The notes under the pieces were generated by a model. That model saw nothing but the letters and a program-made list of their open reading frames with translations. It was not told where the DNA came from and searched no databases. 53,617 nt of DNA, taken from positions 1 through 53,617 of the forward strand of contig NZ_URFY01000033.1 of the NCBI RefSeq assembly GCF_900547205.1, written 5' to 3'. This DNA is from an uncultured Bacteroides sp. Lineage in GTDB: Bacteria; Bacteroidota; Bacteroidia; Bacteroidales; Bacteroidaceae. The translations under genes and the position numbers were made by a program. Positions 1-7,427 of this stretch are shown in pieces (position 1 is the first letter of the stretch; each line of letters opens with the position of its first letter).

Positions 1-88
1 TTAGAAATGCTTGAGCCGTATGATGGGAAACTATCAAGTACGGTTCTTAGAGGGGAAAGCCCCCGAAAGGGGGCTGACCTACTCGATT
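1..88 (+). mobile_element. 3' end of a group II intron (domains V and VI)
   Basis: Positions 13-46 fold as a classic domain V: the strand starting GAGCCGTA pairs with the strand ending TACGGTTC, enclosing a GAAA loop. Positions 58-75 form a GC-rich hairpin with a second GAAA loop (AGCCCCC/GGGGGCT), followed by GACCTACTCGAT, which fits domain VI with a bulged branch-point adenosine. The intron probably ends at about 87-88. The 5' part and any reverse transcriptase/maturase lie outside the window, so whether the element is complete cannot be judged. It lies on the + strand, antisense to the gene fragment that follows. Confidence 0.85.
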
Positions 89-233
89 AATAACAGCCTT
101 CGCACTGTTTTGCATCATTGGGAGGACATTGTTCAGGTAACACCTCAAACCATTCTTTAGCCATTACTCTTGAGTTTTCCACAAAGTTAAACCATTCTAA
201 TCGAATAACAAATATATTTCTTGCTTTGTTTTT
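87..233 (-). pseudogene. Small Bacteroidetes-type protein gene disrupted by the group II intron
   Basis: On the minus strand, bases 233 down to 87 read as one open frame ending ...EWFEVLPEQCPPNDAKQCEG.... The frame ends in TAA exactly where intron sequence begins. Before insertion the last codon (TA plus one exon base) could have coded Tyr. I recall the EWFEVLPEQCPP pattern from small uncharacterised Bacteroidetes accessory proteins; that is memory, not a search. No ATG opens the frame before an internal one at 164; a GTG at 182 is possible, and an in-frame stop lies at 234-236. The fragment is therefore either a 5' exon with a non-ATG start or an already decayed gene. No function can be assigned. 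Confidence 0.5.
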
Positions 234-302
234 TCATACATTTTCTCTACATCCTTAATATATGAAAATATTCATTCATACCTAAGATACGTTTTTTATT
301 TC

Positions 303-310
303 TACCTTTG
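303..310 (+). promoter_or_regulatory. Bacteroidetes -7 box for the first HAD gene
   Basis: TACCTTTG matches the TAnnTTTG -7 consensus and lies 50 bases before the ATG at 361. No convincing TTTG -33 box is present at the usual 19-21 base spacing. Confidence 0.5.
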
Positions 311-360
311 TCTCCGAAAAAGATTTGGTAATACAGGATTAACAATAAACAAAAACCTCA

Positions 361-1011
361 ATGAAAAAGCTAGTTATATTCGATTTGGATGGTACATTAT
401 TGAATACCATCGCCGACCTCGCCCTCAGTACCAACTACGCATTGCATAAACTAGGATACCCCACGCATGAAGTTGAGAAGTATAATTTCATGGTAGGGAA
501 TGGCATAAACAAACTATTTGAGCGTGCATTGCCGGAAGGAGAAAAGACAGAAGAAAATGTACTTCGTGTCCGCAAAGAGTTCATTCCTTTCTATGATATG
601 CACAATGCTGACGAAAGCCGTCCATATCCCGGTATCCCTGAGCTATTGACCTATTTACAAGACACCGACATTCAGATTGCCGTAGCTTCCAACAAATATC
701 AGGCTGCTACTCAAAAACTAATTGCCCACTATTTCCCCGCAATTCGCTTCACCGCTGTATTCGGACAACGGGAGGGAGTAAAGGTTAAGCCCGACCCTAC
801 TATCGTATTCGATATATTGAAAATAGCGAAGGCAGAAAAGAAAGACGTACTATACGTTGGAGATTCCGGCGTGGATATGCAAACGGCTGCTAATGCGGAA
901 GTTGCAGCTTGCGGAGTAACTTGGGGATTTAGACCGAGAGCAGAGTTGGAGGAATTTACACCTTTATATATAGTAGATGCAGCAGAAGAGATTAAAAAAT
1001 TAGTGCTATAA
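361..1011 (+). CDS. HAD-family phosphatase, phosphoglycolate phosphatase (Gph)-like
   Basis: This 216-residue soluble protein has all the HAD motifs. Motif I is DLDGT (nucleophile D8, acid/base D10), motif II is VASNK near residue 110, the motif III lysine lies in KVKPDP, and motif IV is VGDSGVDM. The helical cap after motif I and the overall length fit the Gph/PGMB-like subfamily, which removes phosphate from 2-phosphoglycolate or other small phosphate esters in the cytoplasm. The substrate cannot be fixed from sequence. It appears to be a single-gene unit with its own -7 box at 303-310, converging on the aminotransferase gene. Alternatives are other small-molecule HAD phosphatases. Confidence 0.85.
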   Translation: MKKLVIFDLDGTLLNTIADLALSTNYALHKLGYPTHEVEKYNFMVGNGINKLFERALPEGEKTEENVLRVRKEFIPFYDMHNADESRPYPGIPELLTYLQDTDIQIAVASNKYQAATQKLIAHYFPAIRFTAVFGQREGVKVKPDPTIVFDILKIAKAEKKDVLYVGDSGVDMQTAANAEVAACGVTWGFRPRAELEEFTPLYIVDAAEEIKKLVL

Positions 1012-1026
1012 TATAGAAACAAAAAA

Positions 1027-1069
1027 GAAGGACGTTCCTAAGTGGGAAATAAGGGAAATAGGAACGTCC
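1027..1069 (-). terminator. Intrinsic terminator of the PatB-like gene
   Basis: Perfect 10-bp arms GGACGTTCCT (1030-1039) and AGGAACGTCC (1060-1069) enclose a 20-base loop. Reading leftwards, the stem is followed by CTTCTTTTTT, so it best serves the leftward gene at 1141-2310. It could also stop the convergent HAD transcript. Confidence 0.6.
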
Positions 1070-1140
1070 AACAAACATAACAATACAAAAATACGGATCT
1101 TTCCAATTCATTCACCAAAGGATAAATTTCAGCAAACCAC

Positions 1141-2310
1141 TCAGCGACTTTTCACAGCTTGCTCCAATTGCTTCAAAGCCTGCTCTAATGTAGCACGCGG
1201 ACACGCAACATTCAACCGCATGAAACCTTCGCCCTCCTTGCCGAACATGGTTCCTTCGTTCAATGCCAGGTGAGCATCTTCTACGAACAGACTATTCAGT
1301 TCTTCCTGATTCAATCCTAATTCGCGGCAATCTAAGAAGATAAGGTAGGAAGCCTGCGGACGAATCATTTGAATGGAAGGGATACGCTCTTTCAAGTAAT
1401 TCTCGGTGAAGTCAATGTTTCCTTTGATATAGGCAATCACTTGGTCGAGCCATTCCGTACCGTTACTATAAGCAGCCGCCACGCTAAGATAAGCAAACAG
1501 ATGTCCCTCGCTGAACTCGCTAGCTTCCATGTACGTCTGGAAACGGTGGCGAAGTTCGTCATTCTCGATAATGGCGTAAGAGCTTGCCAACCCAGGCATA
1601 TTGAATGCTTTGCTCGGAGACATAAAGACGAGCGAGTTCATCCTTGCCTTTTCGGAAACCAAAGCAAATGTAGGATGCTTGTAAGGTGGTAGTGTCAAGT
1701 CTGCATGAATCTCGTCAGAGATAACCAATGTGCCGCTTTCATAACAGATGTCAGCAATCTGAGCTAGTTCCTCTTTTGTCCAGACGCGACCACCCGGATT
1801 GTGGGGATTACTCAGAATGAGCAGTTTACATCCCTGCACATCCTTGCGGAAACGGTCGAAGTCTATGTAATATTGGTCGTCTTTCAGCACTAGCGGACTA
1901 AAAATAACTTCGCGCTCATTCTTCTCTGCTACCAGAAAGAAAGGATGATAGACGGGAGGCATCACCATTACTTTATCACCCTTCTCGGTGAAGCAATGAA
2001 GTGCAAAAGCCAATCCACGGACAATACCGGGAGTAAACGTGAGCATCTCTTCGCGGATGGTCCACCCATGACGCTCTTTCAGCCAGTTGATGATGGACTC
2101 AGCCCACTCGCTGCAAGCAAACGTATAGCCGAGAACTTCATGTTCAAGACGTTTTTTCAGTGCTTCAATCACAAAGGGAGCTGTGCGGAAATCCATATCC
2201 GCCACCCACATAGGTATCAGGTCGTTGCGTCCCCAACGATCTTCCATACCATCCCATTTCACAGAGTCTGTACCGTTACGGTTTATTATTTCATCAAAAT
2301 TATAGTTCAT
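1141..2310 (-). CDS. PLP-dependent C-S lyase / aminotransferase, PatB/MalY family
   Basis: A 389-residue fold-type I PLP enzyme. The N-terminal signature MWVADMDF (34-41) is typical of PatB/MalY. SNPHNPGG (167-174), SDEIH (198-202, with D199 for the pyridine nitrogen) and SPSKAFNMPG (231-240, with K234 as Schiff-base lysine) are all present. The family has cystathionine beta-lyase activity, releasing homocysteine, pyruvate and ammonia from cystathionine; some members are called aminotransferases. It is cytoplasmic. It is transcribed divergently from the Cof-type HAD gene through abutting promoters at 2340-2356. Whether its role is methionine synthesis or cysteine breakdown is not decided by the neighbours. 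Confidence 0.85.
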   Translation of the reverse strand: MNYNFDEIINRNGTDSVKWDGMEDRWGRNDLIPMWVADMDFRTAPFVIEALKKRLEHEVLGYTFACSEWAESIINWLKERHGWTIREEMLTFTPGIVRGLAFALHCFTEKGDKVMVMPPVYHPFFLVAEKNEREVIFSPLVLKDDQYYIDFDRFRKDVQGCKLLILSNPHNPGGRVWTKEELAQIADICYESGTLVISDEIHADLTLPPYKHPTFALVSEKARMNSLVFMSPSKAFNMPGLASSYAIIENDELRHRFQTYMEASEFSEGHLFAYLSVAAAYSNGTEWLDQVIAYIKGNIDFTENYLKERIPSIQMIRPQASYLIFLDCRELGLNQEELNSLFVEDAHLALNEGTMFGKEGEGFMRLNVACPRATLEQALKQLEQAVKSR

Positions 2311-2339
2311 ACAGCATGATGTTTTTATGTAATGTGAGA

Positions 2340-2356
2340 CAAAAGTAGTACATTTG
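2340..2356. promoter_or_regulatory. Back-to-back divergent -7 boxes
   Basis: CAAAAGTA at 2340-2347 is a leftward -7 box (TACTTTTG on the minus strand). A leftward -33 TTTG lies at 2366-2369 with an 18-base spacer. TACATTTG at 2349-2356 is a rightward -7 box. The two boxes are one base apart, so polymerase at one promoter should occlude the other. Confidence 0.6.
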
Positions 2357-2381
2357 TATTCAATTCAAAAAGGAATCCATA

Positions 2382-3164
2382 ATGAAAGCTTTATTTTTTG
2401 ATATAGACGGTACATTAGTCAGTTTTGAGACTCACCGCATCCCGTCGTCCACCATCGAGGCTCTGGAAGCAGCCCGCGCCAAAGGTCATAAGATATTTAT
2501 CTCTACCGGACGCCCGAAAGCTATTATCAACAACCTTTCCGAATTGCAAGACCGGAACCTTATCGATGGATATATAACCATGAACGGAGCCTATTGTTTT
2601 GTAGGAGAGAAAGTTATTTATAAGAATGCCATCCCGCAGGAGGAAGTCAGAGCAATGGGGGCGTTCTGCGAAAAGAAAGGCGTGCCCTGCATTTTCGTGG
2701 AAGAACATGATATCTCGGTGTGCCAACCCAACGAGATGGTGAAGAAAATCTTCTACGATTTCCTGAAGGTAGATACTATTCCTACCGTTTCTTTCGAAGA
2801 AGCTACCAACAAGGAAACCATCCAGATGACACCTTTCATTACGGAAGAAGAAGAAAAAGAAATCCGTCCGTCTATCCCGACCTGCGAAATAGGACGCTGG
2901 TATCCTGCCTTTGCCGACATCACCGCCAAAGGAGATACGAAGCAGAAAGGTATTGACGAGATTATCCGCTACTTCGGCCTACGACTGGAAGATACAGTGG
3001 CATTCGGCGATGGAGGAAACGACATCAGTATGCTCCGCCATGCCGCTATCGGAGTAGCCATGGGGCAAGCCAAAGAGGATGTGAAAGCTGCTGCGGACTA
3101 TGTGACCGCTCCCATCGATGAAGACGGCATCAGCAAAGCGATGAAACATTTCGGAATTATTTAA
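2382..3164 (+). CDS. Cof-type HAD-IIB phosphatase
   Basis: This 260-residue cytoplasmic protein carries FFDIDGT (motif I, D7 and D9), FISTGRP (motif II, near residue 45) and AFGDGGNDISML (motif IV, near residue 208). KGDTKQKGI just before motif IV is the usual lysine-bearing segment of the Cof subfamily. The large C2B cap occupies the middle. Members dephosphorylate sugar phosphates, flavin nucleotides or related compounds; the substrate is unknown here. The stop is 23 bases before the helicase start, and no promoter is obvious between them, so the two probably share a transcript. Confidence 0.85.
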   Translation: MKALFFDIDGTLVSFETHRIPSSTIEALEAARAKGHKIFISTGRPKAIINNLSELQDRNLIDGYITMNGAYCFVGEKVIYKNAIPQEEVRAMGAFCEKKGVPCIFVEEHDISVCQPNEMVKKIFYDFLKVDTIPTVSFEEATNKETIQMTPFITEEEEKEIRPSIPTCEIGRWYPAFADITAKGDTKQKGIDEIIRYFGLRLEDTVAFGDGGNDISMLRHAAIGVAMGQAKEDVKAAADYVTAPIDEDGISKAMKHFGII

Positions 3165-3187
3165 AATAATCTGCACATTACTACATT

Positions 3188-5188
3188 ATGAGCGTAGACA
3201 CGAACAACGCTGAATTTCAGGATGCCCTGAATCTGATACAATATACCCGCCAGTCAGTCTTTCTGACCGGAAAAGCGGGTACGGGTAAATCAACATTTCT
3301 GCGTTATGTCTGCGACCAAACAAAGAAGAAATATGTCGTGCTCGCCCCTACCGGAATTGCCGCTATCAATGCCGGGGGAAGCACGATGCATAGTTTCTTT
3401 AAACTTCCTTTTTATCCGTTGCTGCCGGACGATCCGAATTTGAGTCTTCAGCGAGGACGCATCCACGAGTTCTTCAAATATACCAAGCCGCATCGTAAAT
3501 TGCTCGAACAGATTGAGTTGGTCATTATCGACGAGATCTCAATGGTACGGGCGGATATCATCGACGCTATCGACCGCATCTTGCGCGTATATTCACATAA
3601 TCTGCGTGAACCCTTCGGAGGAAAACAACTGTTGCTGGTAGGCGATGTCTTTCAATTGGAACCCGTCGTGAAGAACGATGAGCGGGAAATATTGAATCGC
3701 TTCTACCCCACTCCTTACTTCTTTTCTGCACGAGTATTCAGTCAGATAGACTTGGTATCCATCGAACTTCAGAAAGTCTATCGACAGACAGACCCCGTTT
3801 TTGTCAGCGTTCTCGACCATATCCGTACGAATACCGCCGGGTCTGCCGATTTACAATTGCTAAACACTCGATACGGAAGTCATATCGAAGAATCGGAAGC
3901 AGATATGTACATCACGCTTGCCACCCGACGGGATACGGTAGATGCCATCAACGAGAAGAAACTAGCCGAATTGCCGGGAGAGTCTATTACTTTTGAAGGG
4001 GTTATTGAGGGAGATTTCCCCGAAAGCAGTCTGCCTACCTCGCAAGAACTGGTATTGAAAACGGGGGCACAGATTATCTTCATCAAGAATGACTTCGACC
4101 GTCGGTGGGTGAACGGAACGATTGGCGTCATAGCCGGTATTGACGAGGAAGAGGAAACAATCTATGTTGTCACCGATGACGGAAAAGAATGTGACGTAAA
4201 ACTGGACTCATGGCGGAACATCCGCTATCGCTATAACGAAAAGACGAAAGAAATAGAAGAAGAGGTGCTGGGTAGTTTTACTCAATACCCCATCCGGTTG
4301 GCTTGGGCTATCACAGTTCATAAGAGTCAAGGGCTGACATTCAGCAGGGTAGTAATCGACTTTACCGGTGGGGTCTTTGCCGGAGGACAGGCGTATGTGG
4401 CCCTCAGTCGATGTACCTCTCTAGACGGAATTCAACTCAAAAAACCGATTAACCGTGCCGATGTTTTTATTCGCCCGGAAATAGTAAACTTTGCCGGACG
4501 GTTCAATAACCGCCAAGCAATTGATAAGGCATTGAAGCAGGCGCAAGCCGATGTACAATATGTGGCTGCCGCACGTGCTTTCGACAAGGGGGATATGGAA
4601 GAGTGTCTGGAACAGTTCTTCCGCGCCATTCATTCCCGCTATGATATTGAAAAGCCTGTTCCCAGACGTTTGATTCGTCGCAAGCTCGGCATTATCAATA
4701 CGCTGAAAGAGGAGAACAAGAAGATGAAAGAAAAGATGCGGGAACAGCAGGACCGCATCCGGCAGTATGCCCATGAATATTTGTTGATGGGTAATGAATG
4801 CATCACCCAAGCCCATGATGTTCGCGCGGCAATTGCCAATTATGATAAAGCGCTCAGCCTCGACCCCCATTATGTGGATGCCTGGATACGGAAAGGAATT
4901 ACTCTCTTTAATAATAAGGAGTACTTCGACGCCGAGAACTGTTTCAACACGGCCGTTAGTCTTTATCCGGCAAACTTTAAAGCTGTCTACAATCGGGGAA
5001 AGCTCCGGCTGAAAACAGAAGACAATGAAGGGGCTATTGCCGACCTAGATAGAGCTACTTCACTGAAACCCGACCATGCCGGTGCTCATGAACTATTTGG
5101 TGATGCGCTACTGAAAATAGGGAAAGAGGAAGAAGCCGCCCTACAATGGAGAATTGCAGAGGAACTTAAAAAGAAAAAAGGGAAATAA
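3188..5188 (+). CDS. Pif1/RecD-like SF1 helicase with C-terminal TPR repeats
   Basis: The 666-residue protein begins with an SF1 helicase core. Walker A is GKAGTGKST (28-36) and Walker B is VIIDEISMV near residue 112. VGDVFQLEPV near 155 is motif III. AWAITVHKSQGLTF near 375 and YVALSRC near 402 are the C-terminal motifs of the UvrD_C_2/Pif1 type. From about residue 520 it changes to a charged linker and then tandem TPR-like helices (for example VDAWIRKGITLFN and FKAVYNRGKLRL) to the end. The helicase should act 5'-3' on DNA at forks or G-quadruplexes, by family. The TPR tail suggests partner binding. It follows the Cof-type gene and converges, 17 bases apart, on the sensor kinase. Confidence 0.85.
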   Translation: MSVDTNNAEFQDALNLIQYTRQSVFLTGKAGTGKSTFLRYVCDQTKKKYVVLAPTGIAAINAGGSTMHSFFKLPFYPLLPDDPNLSLQRGRIHEFFKYTKPHRKLLEQIELVIIDEISMVRADIIDAIDRILRVYSHNLREPFGGKQLLLVGDVFQLEPVVKNDEREILNRFYPTPYFFSARVFSQIDLVSIELQKVYRQTDPVFVSVLDHIRTNTAGSADLQLLNTRYGSHIEESEADMYITLATRRDTVDAINEKKLAELPGESITFEGVIEGDFPESSLPTSQELVLKTGAQIIFIKNDFDRRWVNGTIGVIAGIDEEEETIYVVTDDGKECDVKLDSWRNIRYRYNEKTKEIEEEVLGSFTQYPIRLAWAITVHKSQGLTFSRVVIDFTGGVFAGGQAYVALSRCTSLDGIQLKKPINRADVFIRPEIVNFAGRFNNRQAIDKALKQAQADVQYVAAARAFDKGDMEECLEQFFRAIHSRYDIEKPVPRRLIRRKLGIINTLKEENKKMKEKMREQQDRIRQYAHEYLLMGNECITQAHDVRAAIANYDKALSLDPHYVDAWIRKGITLFNNKEYFDAENCFNTAVSLYPANFKAVYNRGKLRLKTEDNEGAIADLDRATSLKPDHAGAHELFGDALLKIGKEEEAALQWRIAEELKKKKGK

Positions 5189-5204
5189 ACAGAGAAAAAA
5201 CGAC

Positions 5205-7196
5205 TTACCGGATGGGATGGGCAAAGACAAACAAACAACCTTCGTGATAGCTGTCGTCCAAATATACACGTGCTCCCAAACGCTCTGCAAGGATACGGCA
5301 CAGTGACAATCCCAACCCAGCTCCCTGCATGAAAGTATCTATTTTATAGAAACGTTCGAATATAGCTTCTTTCAATTCACTGCTAACACCGGGACCTGTA
5401 TCACGCACGTACATACGCAGTTCATTCCCACTACTATCTACCTCATAACTCACTTCCACTTCACCACTTTGTGTAAACTTCAAAGCGTTGTGCAGCAAAT
5501 TATTGAGTATCTGAGACACGGTATTCTTATCGGTGTTCAAACTGTAATCCGTTTCACCCGGGGTATAATACAAATTGACTCCGGGCTGCGCATATTTCTG
5601 CATTTCAATGATTAATTCCGAGCAGAATCCATTTATAGAAACCGGCTGACAGTTCAAAATAGAATCCTCACTGTCTATATTGGCAATGGAAATTGTATCG
5701 CTAATGATTTTCAGTAGTTGGTCGCTGTTCTTCTTGATGGTGGCACTCATTTCCTGTATATCTTCCGGCTCCATCGGTATCTGCGCCAAACACTCAGAGA
5801 AACCTACAATCGCATTTAACGGAGTCCTTATCTCATGGTTCATATTCTGGATAAAAGCAGTTTTCACCAATTGTGCCTTTTGCACCTTTTCATTGGCAAG
5901 CACCAACTCCTGTGCCTGCTTTGTCAGCAAGCGATTACTCTTCAACTTATGCAAATAAAATCTGATACTGATAAGTAGGGCAATGGCTAGAATCGTGATT
6001 AACGCACAAGCATAATAATACTGTGTGTTACGGGCATCCATACGCGCTTTCTGTGCCTCAAGTTCCAGTTTATTCACATTATAGCGGGTAGACATTTCAT
6101 TCAGTTGTTTCTGAAAGTTTGTCTTATAGACGGAATCATTCAAGGATACATACTTACGTAACACCAGATACGCATCTTTGTATCGGTGCACCGCATACAG
6201 GTTTTCGGACATATTACCATACACATCCAAAAGTTCAACCATATTTCCGGTTTTAATATTATATTGGGCTAACGAATCCTGATAGGCAACTAATTGAGGC
6301 AGATTATTTGTTATACGGGCATAATTAATTCTAGAATTATACAAATAGCTGACAGGCATATTGGGCACCTTCCAAAACCAAGATTCTGTCTCATCCAAGT
6401 ATTTCTTCATGATAAGCGTATCTTCCGGGGATTTATATAAATCCGAATATACTTCCAAAGCCATCCCCTTTATCACAACAATACGACGACCATACTTATC
6501 AATGTTATTTTCTTTGATAAAGCTATTGGCAATAGAATCCAAATGCTGGAAAGAAGAGAGGGCTTTTTGTTTCTCTCCAAGATGGAGCAGAGTGGTAATG
6601 TAATTGGATGTCAACATAATATACTCATCCCAGAGTTTCATATCTTCAAACACTTTCATGGACTGCTCGAAATAGTATTTTGCTTTGCCCCATTCTCTTC
6701 TGGTAGCGTAATTCGTTCCTATGCGGGAGGTACTAAAAGCCAGACCGATTTCGTTATTTCTTCGGGTGGCATCTTCCTGCATTTTCTGATGTTCGGCTAT
6801 CGACTCTTCATCAGAATTAGAGAAAAGCATAATGTCACATAATAAATCCCAACTTTCGTAATAGTGATACAAATCGCCGACTTTAAGGCATAACTCTCTG
6901 AAAACAGGGATGTATTTTTCAAGACTGTCTGTCTCGCAGTGCAAATTGTGATACGAAACTTTATATTTGTATAAATAGTAAAGTTCCTGAGTTTTATCTC
7001 CTTCCTTGGCTTCTATATCCTGTTTCATTTTGTACCAAAGAGGATAAAATTCAGTGGGACTGTATAGTTTTTCTTTGAGTGTGGAAAATACAGGAGGAAC
7101 GGAGTCCGAGTCGAACTCTGTGGGTTGTTGTGCCTTCATTTGTAACACAAATATCAGGCAAAAGAATATGGTAATCAAAGAGAAATGACGACTCAT
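5205..7196 (-). CDS. TPR-containing membrane sensor histidine kinase
   Basis: The product is 663 residues. A signal peptide (MSRHFSLITIFFCLIFVLQM) leads into a periplasmic helical region resembling TPRs, up to about residue 390. One membrane helix follows (YYYACALITILAIALLISI, about 393-412), then a HisKA domain with the phospho-accepting His in MNHEIRTPLNA near residue 452. The HATPase has its N box (NNLLHNALKF), G1 (DTGPGV) and G2 (GAGLGLSL). There is no receiver and no DNA-binding domain, so a separate response regulator must exist, and none is adjacent. I place the start at 7196. An upstream in-frame ATG at 7274 would precede the -7 box at 7235-7242 and lacks a signal peptide at its N-terminus. 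Confidence 0.8.
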   Translation of the reverse strand: MSRHFSLITIFFCLIFVLQMKAQQPTEFDSDSVPPVFSTLKEKLYSPTEFYPLWYKMKQDIEAKEGDKTQELYYLYKYKVSYHNLHCETDSLEKYIPVFRELCLKVGDLYHYYESWDLLCDIMLFSNSDEESIAEHQKMQEDATRRNNEIGLAFSTSRIGTNYATRREWGKAKYYFEQSMKVFEDMKLWDEYIMLTSNYITTLLHLGEKQKALSSFQHLDSIANSFIKENNIDKYGRRIVVIKGMALEVYSDLYKSPEDTLIMKKYLDETESWFWKVPNMPVSYLYNSRINYARITNNLPQLVAYQDSLAQYNIKTGNMVELLDVYGNMSENLYAVHRYKDAYLVLRKYVSLNDSVYKTNFQKQLNEMSTRYNVNKLELEAQKARMDARNTQYYYACALITILAIALLISIRFYLHKLKSNRLLTKQAQELVLANEKVQKAQLVKTAFIQNMNHEIRTPLNAIVGFSECLAQIPMEPEDIQEMSATIKKNSDQLLKIISDTISIANIDSEDSILNCQPVSINGFCSELIIEMQKYAQPGVNLYYTPGETDYSLNTDKNTVSQILNNLLHNALKFTQSGEVEVSYEVDSSGNELRMYVRDTGPGVSSELKEAIFERFYKIDTFMQGAGLGLSLCRILAERLGARVYLDDSYHEGCLFVFAHPIR

Positions 7197-7234
7197 GGCA
7201 TAGTTTATTTTGCTTTGCAGTGCATATTGATGGA

Positions 7235-7242
7235 CAAAGATA
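7235..7242 (-). promoter_or_regulatory. -7 box of the sensor kinase gene
   Basis: CAAAGATA reads TATCTTTG on the minus strand, a match to TAnnTTTG. It predicts transcription from about 7228, which supports the ATG at 7196 over the upstream ATG at 7274. Confidence 0.5.
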
Positions 7243-7382
7243 AGCAATGTTTCCAAAAATAGCAAGATAATCAAGCATTCTCCTAAGCAAATTTCTGTTG
7301 GATAAGATTATAAAGTAAGTCACTAATCCTTATAAATAAGGAATTTATCAGCTTTCCGAACAATAATAACCGAAAAAATTAT

Positions 7383-7390
7383 TAGTTTTG
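7383..7390 (+). promoter_or_regulatory. -7 box of the AsmA-like gene
   Basis: TAGTTTTG matches TAnnTTTG and lies 37 bases upstream of the ATG at 7428. No clear -33 box is seen. Confidence 0.5.
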
Positions 7391-7427
7391 CTTATCGTTA
7401 TTCGACAAACTCTTAAAATAAAAGCAA

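Noticed and set aside
7051..7323. Alternative - strand start region for the sensor kinase (frames starting at 7274 or 7323)
   Set aside because: The -7 box at 7235-7242 and the signal peptide at MSRHF place the start at 7196.
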